This document shows, piece after piece, positions 17,862 through 26,242 of a stretch of DNA of 64,000 nucleotides. The notes under the pieces are model-generated. The model ran no database searches. It was not told the origin of the DNA and saw only the letters and a program-made list of their open reading frames with translations. A program made the translations under genes and the position numbers. Each line of letters opens with the position of its first letter. Position 1 is the stretch's first letter. This DNA is from Sipunculus nudus (Eukaryota > Annelida > Sipuncula > Golfingiida > Sipunculidae): positions 1,050,164-1,114,163 of the forward strand of contig JAPPUL010000076.1 of assembly GCA_026874595.1 (NCBI GenBank). The letters run 5' to 3'.

Positions 17862-18275
17862 CTAAGGAAGTTCCCGGAAGAACGGGTAAACGAGGTTTCC
17901 TTCAACCTGAGTCTGGATGACCCGATAGGAAATGATGACGGGCAGTTGATTGAGGTCTTTGTTGCGGGCGGAATCATCGAAAGACACATCCGTGATGCCC
18001 ACCCGCTTTTCCCAGCGGCGGATCGCATCGATGACATGATGGCGGATGAGTCCTTTGAGCACTTCATCGTTTTGTTCGAACACAAGGTCTTTCAGCTTTG
18101 AGCCGAATTCCGGGTTCATAAAACGCTCACCGGGCCTTGTCCCGAGAATCTGAATGATACTTTCCCGGATATGCTCATGCTCCCGGGAGGTCGATGTGGA
18201 GACTTCGGCTCCACCGGATATGGATTGAAAGTTCAGAGGGAATTTAAGCCCTGTACCGAGAAAATCGTAGTTCAT
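17862..18275 (-). CDS. GPW/gp25-like baseplate wedge protein
   Basis: 137 aa. The family signature is visible as EHIRESIIQILGTRPGERFMNPEFGSKLKDLVFE followed by LIRHHVIDAIRRWEKRVGITDV. The protein is a conserved wedge component of contractile tails. It overlaps the upstream 296-aa gene by 4 bp. It ends the block that starts at the hub gene. Confidence 0.85.
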   Translation of the reverse strand: MNYDFLGTGLKFPLNFQSISGGAEVSTSTSREHEHIRESIIQILGTRPGERFMNPEFGSKLKDLVFEQNDEVLKGLIRHHVIDAIRRWEKRVGITDVSFDDSARNKDLNQLPVIISYRVIQTQVEGNLVYPFFRELP

Positions 18276-19162
18276 AGGTCACGCTCCTCACATTCAAGGT
18301 TGCAGATCCCCTGACAGCCGGTGGAGCCGTCGTTTGTTGCCGCGCCATCATCCGGAAAGCGGACAATCAGACTGGTGCCGTTCTTCATGGAGAGATGAAT
18401 GGTGCCGCCGCTCTCGATGAGGCCGCCATGCCCGCTCTCTTCACAGGAGAAACCCTTGGCTCCATCGGCCAGAATGCGGACGGTGATGGTTTCACCGACA
18501 CCTTCGATGCGGGCAATTCCGAGGATATTGATGCTGCCGGATGGATTGATGACGGACAGTGTTTTCAACTGCTGGTCGAGCAGCAGCCTGTATGGAGCAA
18601 GCTCGATACTGAAACGATGGTCGGTCAGTTGATCCACTTCGGCCGAGAGCGGGAGTCCCTCGATTCCGGCCTGTTCCACTGTGGTTTCGATCCATTCAGG
18701 CACCAGTTCGTAGATACGGCCGGGACTGACTTCAACGGAGGTTGCGGGTCCCGGAGTAACGACATGCGGTTCGCCATCGACAATGACTGAAATGGTGTGA
18801 TCATCGTTGGTCTTGAGGATCATACCGTCAGCGAGGGTAAACAGGCGATTGCCGTCCGGCAGGTCTTTCACCTGGCTTCCTTCGGGTAGAGACACAAAGG
18901 GATAGAAATCCGGGGGCGGTTCAGTCGTGACCTGATCCATATAATCCTGTGTGTTCTGAATGTGTGCTTCCAGCGCCTCCTGTGCCTGCTGTTTCAATGC
19001 TTCCGATGCATTATGAGAGGCTTCGATAATGGTCTTCATGCCTGCAATTTCGGCTTTGATACCCGCAAGCTGCAGCGCCATATCTTTGAGGATGAAATGG
19101 TTTTCACCGGAATCGGTCTGTTCGACCACGGCTCCGGCCTGAGGTTCTTCTATGGATATCAT
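18272..19162 (-). CDS. Uncharacterised phage tail protein with coiled coil
   Basis: 296 aa. Residues 25-90 form a predicted coiled coil (LAGIKAEIAGMKTIIEASHNASEALKQQ). The rest is beta-rich, and the last 20 residues are cysteine-rich (TGCQGICNLECEERDL), which may bind metal. It lies between Ig-like proteins and gp25, so it is probably a baseplate-associated protein. No family recognised. Confidence 0.55.
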   Translation of the reverse strand: MISIEEPQAGAVVEQTDSGENHFILKDMALQLAGIKAEIAGMKTIIEASHNASEALKQQAQEALEAHIQNTQDYMDQVTTEPPPDFYPFVSLPEGSQVKDLPDGNRLFTLADGMILKTNDDHTISVIVDGEPHVVTPGPATSVEVSPGRIYELVPEWIETTVEQAGIEGLPLSAEVDQLTDHRFSIELAPYRLLLDQQLKTLSVINPSGSINILGIARIEGVGETITVRILADGAKGFSCEESGHGGLIESGGTIHLSMKNGTSLIVRFPDDGAATNDGSTGCQGICNLECEERDL

Positions 19163-19172
19163 GAGCGTTCTC

Positions 19173-20189
19173 CTAAATTCCTACGTTGCCCGGATTCGAC
19201 TCAAACTCCATCTGGTTGAGGGCGGTGATCGCTCCGGTGGTTCCGTTGATTTCAAATACATTCCAGACGGTCCCGGGCTGATTGGGCACATTGAAGGTGT
19301 ATTCCCGGCCGTCGTAATAAAAAACTTTCACGGTTGCGCCCGATCCGGCCAAACCTGTGCTGGTGCTCGAGTTTCGGTTGGTATAGTCGTGAACACTGTA
19401 CCGGTAGGTTCCGGCCACCAGCCGGTGCATGGTGATGGTCTCCGGCCCGTAAGATGAGGTATCATCCACATCCAGCTCTCCGCAATCCTGCACATAATCC
19501 GTCGAGTAATAGACATGAAATGTGCCGCCACCCGGGCGTGGACCGCGCAAATGAGAATCAAGATCCCGGGGATTGAGTCCCCACTGCAAAACGATGCGGG
19601 CCACCTGTCCGTTGAGTTCCGGAGAGAGCACGATATTCTGACCGGAGCTTCCGGATTCGAGGACGTTCAACAGGCCATGGGCGTCGATATAGTTGGGCGT
19701 GCTTGCCTCGTAAACATAGAGTCCTTCAAACAGCTCCATTTCATACTGCCCGGAGGCATCGGTGATCTGCTGCGCCACGATCGGACCTTCCTCGCTGCGC
19801 CGAATGGTTACCAAAACGCCTGCAAGCGGGCGGGCATTCAGGGCATCTACGACAGAGCCTACAAGATGTACACTGGTGCCCAGATCGAGCAGGAAGTCAG
19901 GATGGTTGGCGAACCATGAGGGATCACGGACCTCGACATTCAAATGGCGCAGGCTTTGTCGGGCATCGGAATCCCAAGCCATGATCATGGCGTTGCCAAT
20001 CTGCATGCCGCTGACCAGAAAGCCCTCATCATCCACATAGGCCACGGCCGGATTGGATGAAACAAACTGCGGGTTCAAGCCACTGCCTCGAACAGAGAGC
20101 GGGATGCGCTGCTCGAAATAGGATAACGAGAGTCGGACGCTCTGAGGATAAATCTCCCAATAAGTTGGAATGTCGAGTTGATCGGTCAT
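19173..20189 (-). CDS. Ig-like / YfaP-like multi-domain tail protein
   Basis: 338 aa in three parts. Residues 10-90 are a Big_2-type Ig-like domain (RIPLSVRGSG...NPAVAYVDDEGFLVSGMQIGNAMI). Residues 105-195 are a carboxypeptidase-regulatory-like beta sandwich (VGSVVDALNARPLAGVLVTI). The C-terminus is a DUF2135/YfaP-like domain (LQWGLNPRDLDSHLRGP). Such modules bind surfaces or other proteins. Its first domain is a paralogue of the 101-aa protein encoded just upstream. Confidence 0.65.
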   Translation of the reverse strand: MTDQLDIPTYWEIYPQSVRLSLSYFEQRIPLSVRGSGLNPQFVSSNPAVAYVDDEGFLVSGMQIGNAMIMAWDSDARQSLRHLNVEVRDPSWFANHPDFLLDLGTSVHLVGSVVDALNARPLAGVLVTIRRSEEGPIVAQQITDASGQYEMELFEGLYVYEASTPNYIDAHGLLNVLESGSSGQNIVLSPELNGQVARIVLQWGLNPRDLDSHLRGPRPGGGTFHVYYSTDYVQDCGELDVDDTSSYGPETITMHRLVAGTYRYSVHDYTNRNSSTSTGLAGSGATVKVFYYDGREYTFNVPNQPGTVWNVFEINGTTGAITALNQMEFESNPGNVGI

Positions 20190-20491
20190 GAGGGCATTTC
20201 TCCTCCGCCCATTGGCGTGCCATACACTTCAACCTGAACATGACGAACACTCAGACGGTCATCCGAGTGCCAGACCATGACAATGGCAGCGCCGGGCTGC
20301 ATACCGCAGATCACATTTCCCGCTTCATCCACCTCGGCAACATCGTTGTTGGACGATTCGAATACCGGCGATTCAACAGTGCCCCGAATGGATAGCGGGA
20401 TGGTCTGCGTAAACTCGGAGGTCGAAACGCGCACCAGCTTGGGGAAAACGTCCCAGTATGGATGTGTCGGTATGGTTGATTCTTCCGGCAT
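20186..20491 (-). CDS. Single Ig-like (Big_2) domain protein
   Basis: 101 aa, essentially one Big_2 domain (IPLSIRGTVESPVFESSNNDVAEVDEAGNVICGMQPGAA). It parallels the N-terminus of the downstream 338-aa protein, including the lead-in 'IPTxxYWxxxPxxVRxSxSxF'. The two genes overlap by 4 bp and look like a tandem duplication. Probably decorates the baseplate or spike. Confidence 0.6.
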   Translation of the reverse strand: MPEESTIPTHPYWDVFPKLVRVSTSEFTQTIPLSIRGTVESPVFESSNNDVAEVDEAGNVICGMQPGAAIVMVWHSDDRLSVRHVQVEVYGTPMGGGEMPS

Positions 20492-20501
20492 GCAAAGCTC
20501 C

Positions 20502-20768
20502 TCAGTTGTCTATGGTGTTCGGACTGCCCGCCACAATCACCGCACCGCAGGCGGTAATGTCGCCGATTCTGGCGTTGGGGCTCCCTTCGGTAATGGTGGT
20601 CATGCTTCCGGTCACTATGGGGGTAACGCCGTGCCCCGGGATGGGACAGACGTGCAGGTCACCCATGCGGGCCACTGGAATCCCATTCACCATGGTTCGA
20701 ACGGCCGATGTGATGATCACACCGCCGTGACTGCTGACATCTCCGAGACGTGCCTGTGGTCCGCTCAT
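20502..20768 (-). CDS. PAAR-like spike tip protein
   Basis: 88 aa from ATG 20768, which overlaps the upstream stop as ATGA; a longer frame exists but its extra residues look random. Repeated Gly-Asp and Pro-Asn turns (ARLGDVSSHGGVI, ARMGDLHVCP, NARIGDITACG) match PAAR-type proteins that form the sharpened tip of contractile spikes. The His and Cys residues could bind the tip metal. Confidence 0.8.
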   Translation of the reverse strand: MSGPQARLGDVSSHGGVIITSAVRTMVNGIPVARMGDLHVCPIPGHGVTPIVTGSMTTITEGSPNARIGDITACGAVIVAGSPNTIDN

Positions 20769-21133
20769 GGTTTCAGCCTCAAGGTTAAATTGATCAGATA
20801 GCCGACAAGCCCACCGACAGCGGTGCCGATTCCCAGTGTCAGCCCGACAATTTTCCACATGGTCTCCGTACCGACCTTGCCGCTGACCCGGGTGTGGAGC
20901 CGGTCAATCTCCTCAGCGTGGCGGTGCAGGTCTGAATTGATGCCGCGAACCAGCACCTCGACATTCTCCTTGTCAGATTTCTTTTCGATTTCCCGTTCGA
21001 TCTTCTCCAGCCGGTCCTGAATTTCACGGCGGTGGTTTTCCAGAATCCCTCGGAATTCCTTGCGCCATGCGTCGAAGGTTCTGGCGAGCATCTCTTCGGA
21101 TGCGGTGAGCCCGGGTTGTTTTGAATCACTCAT
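20765..21133 (-). CDS. Coiled-coil protein with C-terminal membrane segment (XhlA/holin-like)
   Basis: 122 aa. A charged coiled coil (LENHRREIQDRLEKIEREIEKKSDKENV) precedes one hydrophobic span near the C-terminus (MWKIVGLTLGIGTAVGGLVGYLI) and a short basic tail. This layout matches XhlA-type phage lysis accessory proteins. A PAAR gene and a spike gene surround it, so a structural role is the alternative. Confidence 0.55.
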   Translation of the reverse strand: MSDSKQPGLTASEEMLARTFDAWRKEFRGILENHRREIQDRLEKIEREIEKKSDKENVEVLVRGINSDLHRHAEEIDRLHTRVSGKVGTETMWKIVGLTLGIGTAVGGLVGYLINLTLRLKP

Positions 21134-21144
21134 GCAGCTTTCCC

Positions 21145-22194
21145 TTATGTGTTAATCAATACTTGGTTTGTCGATTTGATGATGATGTTGCCGACAACAC
21201 CATCCATGAAAATGAGGCTTCCCGCCTTGTCGGTTGCGCTGATGCTTTCCGTTCCCGGAGCCGCGTTCATTCTGACTACCTGTCCGGCTTTGTCGGTCAG
21301 ACGGATCTGTTCAGCTCCCTTGGTGGAGTCGATCAGGATTTCCTGCGTGCCATTGAGTCCCCAAATGTGAACCTTTTCCCGGCCTTTGGTGGTATCGATC
21401 AGAATCTTCTGCCAGCGGGAACGGCCTTTGTCGCAGGAGAGGATGTGGATCTTTTCCTTGTCCTGCCATGCCTCCAGCATCACCTGCTGACGGCAAAGGT
21501 CCGTGAGTTGGACCCGGGCTTTCGATCCGACGATCTGTGAAGCAATATCGAGCTGGTCGCCTTTTTCGGCATCCTTGGTGCCGCGTCTGAGGACGTTGCC
21601 GCTCTGCATTTCCGGTTTGACCTTGGCTTCCATGGTGAGGATCTGACCGGCCCGGTCGATAAGGCGCATCAGTTCATCGCCATCACGGTCATCGGCCAGA
21701 ATGGTGTGTCCGGTTTCCGTTTTCATCAGGACCCTGAAACGCGGGCAGTAGTATTCCGGGTGGGCGTGGTATTTCTGGTGTTCAAGGTTGTCGTGGGGAT
21801 TGCTCTGGTGCTCCAGCTTATCCTCGCAGTCATGGCAAAAAGCATTGCTGCAGGTGCGCTTGGATTCCTCCGGCTGTTCCCCGGGATTGCTCTTGGCCAG
21901 CCAGACTCCGGTCCAGATCGGATACTGAACAATGCCGCCTTCAAACTCGGCCCAGACCGAAGCGCCTTCTTCCGGCACGAGGAACATGCCGCAATCATCA
22001 TTGCCGCCATACGGAAAACAGGGTGCTGCCCAGTCCGACCAGTTTTCACGGCCAGTACCCAATACTGCGGGTATTTCGAGCCGGACTCTTCCGAGCCGTT
22101 CCGGGTCGTTATTATCCCGGACAAAGGCCCGGTACTTGCCGTACCAGCGATTGCGATAACGTTCTTCGGTCTGTTTGTCAGAGGTCTCAAGCAT
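21145..22194 (-). CDS. Baseplate spike protein (gpV / gp5 / VgrG-like)
   Basis: About 349 aa from ATG 22194, chosen because the preceding 15 residues overlap the upstream gene and GGAAAG lies 7 nt before this ATG. An OB-fold occupies residues 15-110 (RYRAFVRDNNDPERLGRVRLEIPAVL, FLVPEEGASVWAEFEGG). The C-terminus has beta-helix-like repeats (DRAGQILTMEAK, DTTKGREKVHIWG, DKAGQVVRMNA). It forms the membrane-piercing spike capped by the neighbouring PAAR protein. Confidence 0.82.
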   Translation of the reverse strand: MLETSDKQTEERYRNRWYGKYRAFVRDNNDPERLGRVRLEIPAVLGTGRENWSDWAAPCFPYGGNDDCGMFLVPEEGASVWAEFEGGIVQYPIWTGVWLAKSNPGEQPEESKRTCSNAFCHDCEDKLEHQSNPHDNLEHQKYHAHPEYYCPRFRVLMKTETGHTILADDRDGDELMRLIDRAGQILTMEAKVKPEMQSGNVLRRGTKDAEKGDQLDIASQIVGSKARVQLTDLCRQQVMLEAWQDKEKIHILSCDKGRSRWQKILIDTTKGREKVHIWGLNGTQEILIDSTKGAEQIRLTDKAGQVVRMNAAPGTESISATDKAGSLIFMDGVVGNIIIKSTNQVLINT

Positions 22195-22606
22195 GGCTGC
22201 TTTCCCTCCGACGGCTGTCATTCCAAGCCTTCCAGCCACCCACGCGGACGGCCCAATACATCAGTCGGCGTTTCCATGCCGGAACACCGAGCTTGGTCAT
22301 CAGCTCGAGAAAGATGCCGTCGGCTTCAGCACGGCTCACCAGTCCCGTGTGATAGAGATAGTCATGCACGACGGCAGCCGGAGAATAGCGCCCCCATGGC
22401 GGCACAATTCGCCAAAACAGACGTGGCACCGAAGCAAAATCCGTTTCAAATCCGGCAGGCACGGTAATAGTGCGACTGCCAGCGATCCTGACCTTATAGT
22501 CTTTGATCAGGCGGGCGCTGCGGCCATTGGGCAGTAGCTCAAATTGTAAAGGCCCGTTCAGCCCGATTCCCGAGCCGACGGTGAAGGTCTTCTGAAACTC
22601 AGTCAT
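22187..22606 (-). CDS. DUF1353 family phage protein
   Basis: About 139 aa from ATG 22606 (GAGGTGG upstream). The family core is visible as ITVPAGFETDFASVPRLFWRIVPPWG followed by YSPAAVVHDYLYHTG, with a conserved Asp, Ser and His-Asp pair. DUF1353 proteins are common near phage lysis genes; biochemical function is not established. It sits between a lysin and the spike gene and overlaps both. Confidence 0.8.
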   Translation of the reverse strand: MTEFQKTFTVGSGIGLNGPLQFELLPNGRSARLIKDYKVRIAGSRTITVPAGFETDFASVPRLFWRIVPPWGRYSPAAVVHDYLYHTGLVSRAEADGIFLELMTKLGVPAWKRRLMYWAVRVGGWKAWNDSRRRESSHA

Positions 22607-22976
22607 TGCGCCACCTCGCTTTCCCGGTGGTCCGGACATCGAGATGGACCCATGACGGATAGATCCCGATGCCGCCTTGCTGAAAGGCCGGTATGGTTTC
22701 CGCCGCCTGAGCCAGGTCTTCGGCTGTCATTCCATCCGGGCAGGACACATCGGCCGCCATGCCCAAGGTGTGAAAACTTTGGGCTGCTCCGCCAACAGAC
22801 TCATTGTGCCGGTTGCAGCGAAAGCCGCTCGTGATACTCAGCGGCAGGTTCAATTGATCGCGCAGATACTGAAGCGCCGAAATCAGTTCAGGATGCACCG
22901 GAGCCGAATGCCCGCAGCAGTTGGTTCCTTTGCAGGCAAATTCGGAACGGCTGAAATTTTTACTCAGATCTCCCAT
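22599..22976 (-). CDS. Peptidase M15-type endolysin
   Basis: 125 aa. It has the zinc-dependent D-Ala-D-Ala carboxypeptidase-like motifs: SITSGFRCNRHNESVGG, SFHTLGMAADVSCP (His and Asp ligands) and WVHLDVR (third ligand). The enzyme cleaves peptide cross-links of peptidoglycan. At this size it is a single catalytic domain without a cell-wall binding module. It may serve in host lysis or as a tail-associated lysin, since it is encoded among hub and spike genes. Confidence 0.85.
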   Translation of the reverse strand: MGDLSKNFSRSEFACKGTNCCGHSAPVHPELISALQYLRDQLNLPLSITSGFRCNRHNESVGGAAQSFHTLGMAADVSCPDGMTAEDLAQAAETIPAFQQGGIGIYPSWVHLDVRTTGKARWRND

Positions 22977-22984
22977 GGTTCCTC

Positions 22985-24250
22985 CTAAGAAACAGCACCG
23001 GAATCCGCATCGATGGTCACCATGGCCGGTGGCTCATTCTGCGGGGTTGCCGGTGCTTCTTTATCGTTTGGTTTGCCCTTGGTCTGGGCGGACTTGTCGC
23101 CAGCCCCTTTGCCAAGGGCGTTCTTTTTAAGTTTGATTTCACAGGAATAGCCGGATGAGCCGATGCTGTGGCGAACCGAGTGGCAGTAGTAAATGCCGGA
23201 AAATTTCCGACCCACACCTTTCACTTCAAGATTCTTTTTGGCCCGCAGAGACGGAATGCCGATGGTGACTGCGGTTGCTTCCACCTGTTTGAGTTCGGCC
23301 TCTCTGAATTTGCCTTCGGCTATATCCTGAGCAGGCTCCTGTGCCGGTTCTTCATGAAAGGCTTCAGAACGCTCGTAGGCGGGAACGACCTGTCCGGTCT
23401 CCTGTTCTTTGAAGCTGCCTTCGCCCGTATTGCCATCCACCAGATAGGTCTGCTTACCCAGCGAAGTCCGTTCGGGAGTTGTGGCGTTGTTGGCCTTGTG
23501 CTCCACCACATCCTTCTTGCGGGGATCGACACCGACTGATTTGGTTTCGACACCGGCACCTTTTGCTCCCTGTGATTGGGTTGATGGTCTGAAAGAGCGC
23601 AGGACGCCTTTACGATCGGTGAAATACTCCAGCGTCAAAAGCGGAGCCTGTTCCAATTCCCGTGGATGGAAATGAAGCTCATCGTCCTGAATGAAAAAGG
23701 AGTAGCCGCTGACACCCTGACCATCCCGGTCACGGGCTTTGGTTGCCAGCTCCTTGAGAAAGACGGCATCGGACTGATTGCTCTGGGTTACGCGAAGATG
23801 ATGGCCCTTGGTGGCCGTCACAACCGGTTTGAGGCCGTTGGCCGAGGCGATCTGCTCAGCCATTTCGGAATAGAGAATGCCCGGCGCGGGTTTCTGCCAG
23901 ACCTTCTGGTTTTCCTTTCCGGCCAGCTTGAAGCCTTTGTCGTAGGCTTTGATACGGATGGTGGGGTCACCGTTTTCAGGGAAATCGTAATCGATATCCT
24001 TGATGACAGCCTTCTTGCGGGGCGAGAGATTGCCCACATAACCGAATCGGGCAATGATCTCGTTGCCTTCCTGAAAAAGCGGATCGTCCACAAACTGCAG
24101 GTTGCGGTTGGTGATGGACAGCTCGAGGACATCCAGTTCCTCTTCATTGTCGGTGAAAACAAATGAAGTGATCTCCTGAGTGATATCCTTGGAGAGCGAT
24201 TTGCCCTCTATCTGAATCAGAAATGTCGGTTTGAATGTATCGAGTTCCAT
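22985..24250 (-). CDS. Phage late control / tail hub protein (gpD-like)
   Basis: 421 aa from ATG 24250; upstream codons would run into the promoter element. The gpD/gp27-type hub is recognised from FVFTDNEEELDVLELSITNRN, GYVGNLSPRKKAVIKDIDYDFPENGDPTIRIKAYDKGFKL, and a C-terminal YYCHSVRHSIGSSGYSCEIKLKKNAL. It joins the tail tube to the spike. First gene of the block driven by the element at 24281-24311. Confidence 0.85.
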   Translation of the reverse strand: MELDTFKPTFLIQIEGKSLSKDITQEITSFVFTDNEEELDVLELSITNRNLQFVDDPLFQEGNEIIARFGYVGNLSPRKKAVIKDIDYDFPENGDPTIRIKAYDKGFKLAGKENQKVWQKPAPGILYSEMAEQIASANGLKPVVTATKGHHLRVTQSNQSDAVFLKELATKARDRDGQGVSGYSFFIQDDELHFHPRELEQAPLLTLEYFTDRKGVLRSFRPSTQSQGAKGAGVETKSVGVDPRKKDVVEHKANNATTPERTSLGKQTYLVDGNTGEGSFKEQETGQVVPAYERSEAFHEEPAQEPAQDIAEGKFREAELKQVEATAVTIGIPSLRAKKNLEVKGVGRKFSGIYYCHSVRHSIGSSGYSCEIKLKKNALGKGAGDKSAQTKGKPNDKEAPATPQNEPPAMVTIDADSGAVS

Positions 24251-24280
24251 GCACGTCTCCGGCTGTTCGCAGTTCACTGC

Positions 24281-24311
24281 TTACATACCGGAAGAACGCC
24301 AAATGCGTCGA
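24281..24311 (-). promoter_or_regulatory. Phage late promoter element, copy upstream of the hub gene
   Basis: Minus-strand TCGACGC, 10 bp, CTTCCGGTATGTAA; 3' end 31 bp before the hub ATG. It is the most divergent copy in the left half (TCGAC for CCGAC) and shares the TATGTAA variant with the terS copy. Confidence 0.7.
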
Positions 24312-24383
24312 AATGGCTTTCAAATTGGGCGGCATATCTTACATTAATATCTTTGTGACAGGCTGTTTAAGGAGCGACCAACT

Positions 24384-25154
24384 ATGAGAAATGACAATTT
24401 GACGACAGAAGAAGTAAACGAGAATCTCAGTTTTAAATCATCAAGAGAATTTGGCTTGATGGCTGACACTCCGATTTATCGGGTATTCAAGGCAGATTAT
24501 CTAAAAACAACAATCAGCAACTCTGCGAATACTCTGGTCCACATATCAAAATGGGATGATCCTTTCGAAGCGTTTTTGCTCAGGCAAAAGATTTTTGACA
24601 ACGGAACGCCCGTAGACATAAGCACTTTTTATGAAGACATCTACGGGCAGTGTTGGAGCTTAAACAGCAATGAATCTGATGCTACCTGGAGGATCTATTC
24701 CCCAGACAAAGATGGGGTGATTGTAAAAACTACTTTGGGAAAGCTTTGGAATGGCTTCTACAATCCAAACTACAAGTTAGCCACCATCTCTTTTGCTGTT
24801 GGCAAAGTCGAATACTATCCAGAAAAAGATATCGTTGCAGCCTTTAATGGCATCTCCTTTAGCACGCTACTGGATTCATCATTATCTCAGCTAACAAGGA
24901 CTTTGCTTATAAAGAGGATGGAGTTCAAGCACGAGAATGAAATAAGAATTATCTATAACGATGCCGGAAAATTAGCTCAAAATGGGCTTGTTAGCTACAG
25001 CATAGATCCAAAGGACTTAATAGACGATTTGGTGGCTGACCCAAGAATGAGCGATGCGGATTTTCAGAGCCTACAATCCACGCTGTCGGGGCAAGGGTTC
25101 AGCATCAGAAGATCCAGCCTCTACCAATTACCAAATCTGCAACTCAAGCTGTAG
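24384..25154 (+). CDS. DUF2971 family protein (inserted accessory gene)
   Basis: 256 aa, plus strand, against all surrounding tail genes. The start has AAGGAG 9 nt upstream. The family is recognised from VHISKWDDPFEAFLLR, GQCWSLNSNESDATWRIYS and LIKRMEFKHENEIRII. Base composition is visibly more AT-rich than the flanking phage genes, which suggests recent acquisition. DUF2971 proteins have been found in phage-defence neighbourhoods, but activity is not established. A possible promoter is TTGGGC-17 bp-TATCTT within 24320-24360; it is weak. Confidence 0.75.
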   Translation: MRNDNLTTEEVNENLSFKSSREFGLMADTPIYRVFKADYLKTTISNSANTLVHISKWDDPFEAFLLRQKIFDNGTPVDISTFYEDIYGQCWSLNSNESDATWRIYSPDKDGVIVKTTLGKLWNGFYNPNYKLATISFAVGKVEYYPEKDIVAAFNGISFSTLLDSSLSQLTRTLLIKRMEFKHENEIRIIYNDAGKLAQNGLVSYSIDPKDLIDDLVADPRMSDADFQSLQSTLSGQGFSIRRSSLYQLPNLQLKL

Positions 25155-25162
25155 AACTCAGC

Positions 25163-25453
25163 TCAGTCGAGAATGTGCATGCTGACGTGGTCCATGGAAG
25201 GGATGCGAAGCACCGTGCCCGGTGTCAGTTCCAGCGGAAAAAAAATGTCGTTGTAATCACAGATGAGCCACCAGAGCTTTGCCTCTCCCAGATACCTGTG
25301 GGCCAGAAGATCCAGCCGGTCACCGTCGGTCACGGTATGAAAGCGGTCATCGAATCTCGGGGATGTATCGATCGGAAAGCGCATGCCAAGGGAATCACCA
25401 TTGCTGTCTCTATACCGGAGACACTTTGCGTATCTGGAATCCTTATCGATCAT
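25163..25453 (-). CDS. LysM-domain tail protein (gpX-like)
   Basis: 96 aa. One LysM-like domain (FHTVTDGDRLDLLAHRYLGEAKLWWLICDYNDI, then LTPGTVLRIPS). Small LysM proteins of this size are baseplate hub components in contractile tails. It overlaps the upstream CIS-tube-like gene by 4 bp. Confidence 0.8.
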   Translation of the reverse strand: MIDKDSRYAKCLRYRDSNGDSLGMRFPIDTSPRFDDRFHTVTDGDRLDLLAHRYLGEAKLWWLICDYNDIFFPLELTPGTVLRIPSMDHVSMHILD

Positions 25454-25923
25454 GAGCGCACCTCCGACCAGTTGACCGATTGATCGACGTATTCTTCGAG
25501 GGAGATATCCACCTCGGCCCGCTGGGGAGCGAGATTGGTCTGGTCAAAGAGGCCGAAAAAGCGGGCCTTCACCTGTCTGACAATGCAGGTCACGCCCGGA
25601 TAGAGATCACCGAAAATGAGAATGACCCGGTGCGGCGCGTTCTTGAGCATACTGCCAGCGTGCTCCGGGTATTGCAGAGACCGCAGCCAGTCGACCTTTT
25701 GTTTGACCGGCCCTTTGAACAATTCGATCTTGAACACGATTCGGCGAGGTTCACCGGCCACATACTGATAGCGAGGATGGCTCATGCCGGGAATCTTGAT
25801 GGCGGCATAGCTGGTTGATTTTTCATCGCTGATATTGTTGGGATTGTATTGAAATTCCAGTCGCTCGCCGGTGTCGGCATCGACCAGATATCCTTTTATC
25901 GGTTGCCGGTCCCAAGCCATCAT
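25450..25923 (-). CDS. Contractile tail tube-adaptor protein (CIS_tube-like)
   Basis: 157 aa. It has LEFQYNPNNISDEKSTSYAAIKIPGMSHPRYQYVAGEPRRIVFKI, a pattern typical of the adaptor that links tube and hub in contractile injection systems, and VTCIVRQVKARFFGLFDQTNLAPQRAEVDISLEEY. Position between tape measure and LysM protein agrees. Two adjacent ATG codons could start it; GAGG lies 4 and 7 nt upstream of them. Confidence 0.8.
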   Translation of the reverse strand: MMAWDRQPIKGYLVDADTGERLEFQYNPNNISDEKSTSYAAIKIPGMSHPRYQYVAGEPRRIVFKIELFKGPVKQKVDWLRSLQYPEHAGSMLKNAPHRVILIFGDLYPGVTCIVRQVKARFFGLFDQTNLAPQRAEVDISLEEYVDQSVNWSEVRS

Positions 25924-26234
25924 TCAACCTCGTGAATTTCAACGATTGTCTTGCCGATCTCTCTGGCATGAGACAGCTCCTGCTGCATTCCCTTGGAAAT
26001 ACCGTTTCCGATAAACGCCCAGACTTCAGAGCAGGTTTCCATGTAAGCAAGCCCGCAGCTGATACCGGCAGAACGTTGTTGCGGATCATGGTCATCGACA
26101 AAGCGTGGGTACAACAGGTGTGGCGCGAATGGCGCATAGCCTTGATCCATGGCCATGCGGCACAGTTTTTTGGCCACTTCAACGTTTCTTTCAATCTCCC
26201 CGGCAAAGGGGCTGCAAATAAACACTCTTTTCAT
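25920..26234 (-). CDS. Nucleoside 2-deoxyribosyltransferase-like protein (DUF4406/DUF7768 type)
   Basis: About 104 aa from ATG 26234 (GAGG 6 nt upstream). Rossmann-like: RVFICSPFAGEIERNVEVAKKLCRMAMDQGYAPFAPHLLYP, then GISKGMQQELSHAREIGKTI. Relatives exchange bases of deoxynucleosides or bind nucleotides. It is an unexpected metabolic gene between tape measure and tail adaptor. A role in phage nucleotide metabolism is plausible but not shown. Confidence 0.7.
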   Translation of the reverse strand: MKRVFICSPFAGEIERNVEVAKKLCRMAMDQGYAPFAPHLLYPRFVDDHDPQQRSAGISCGLAYMETCSEVWAFIGNGISKGMQQELSHAREIGKTIVEIHEVE

Positions 26235-26242
26235 CGGTTGCC

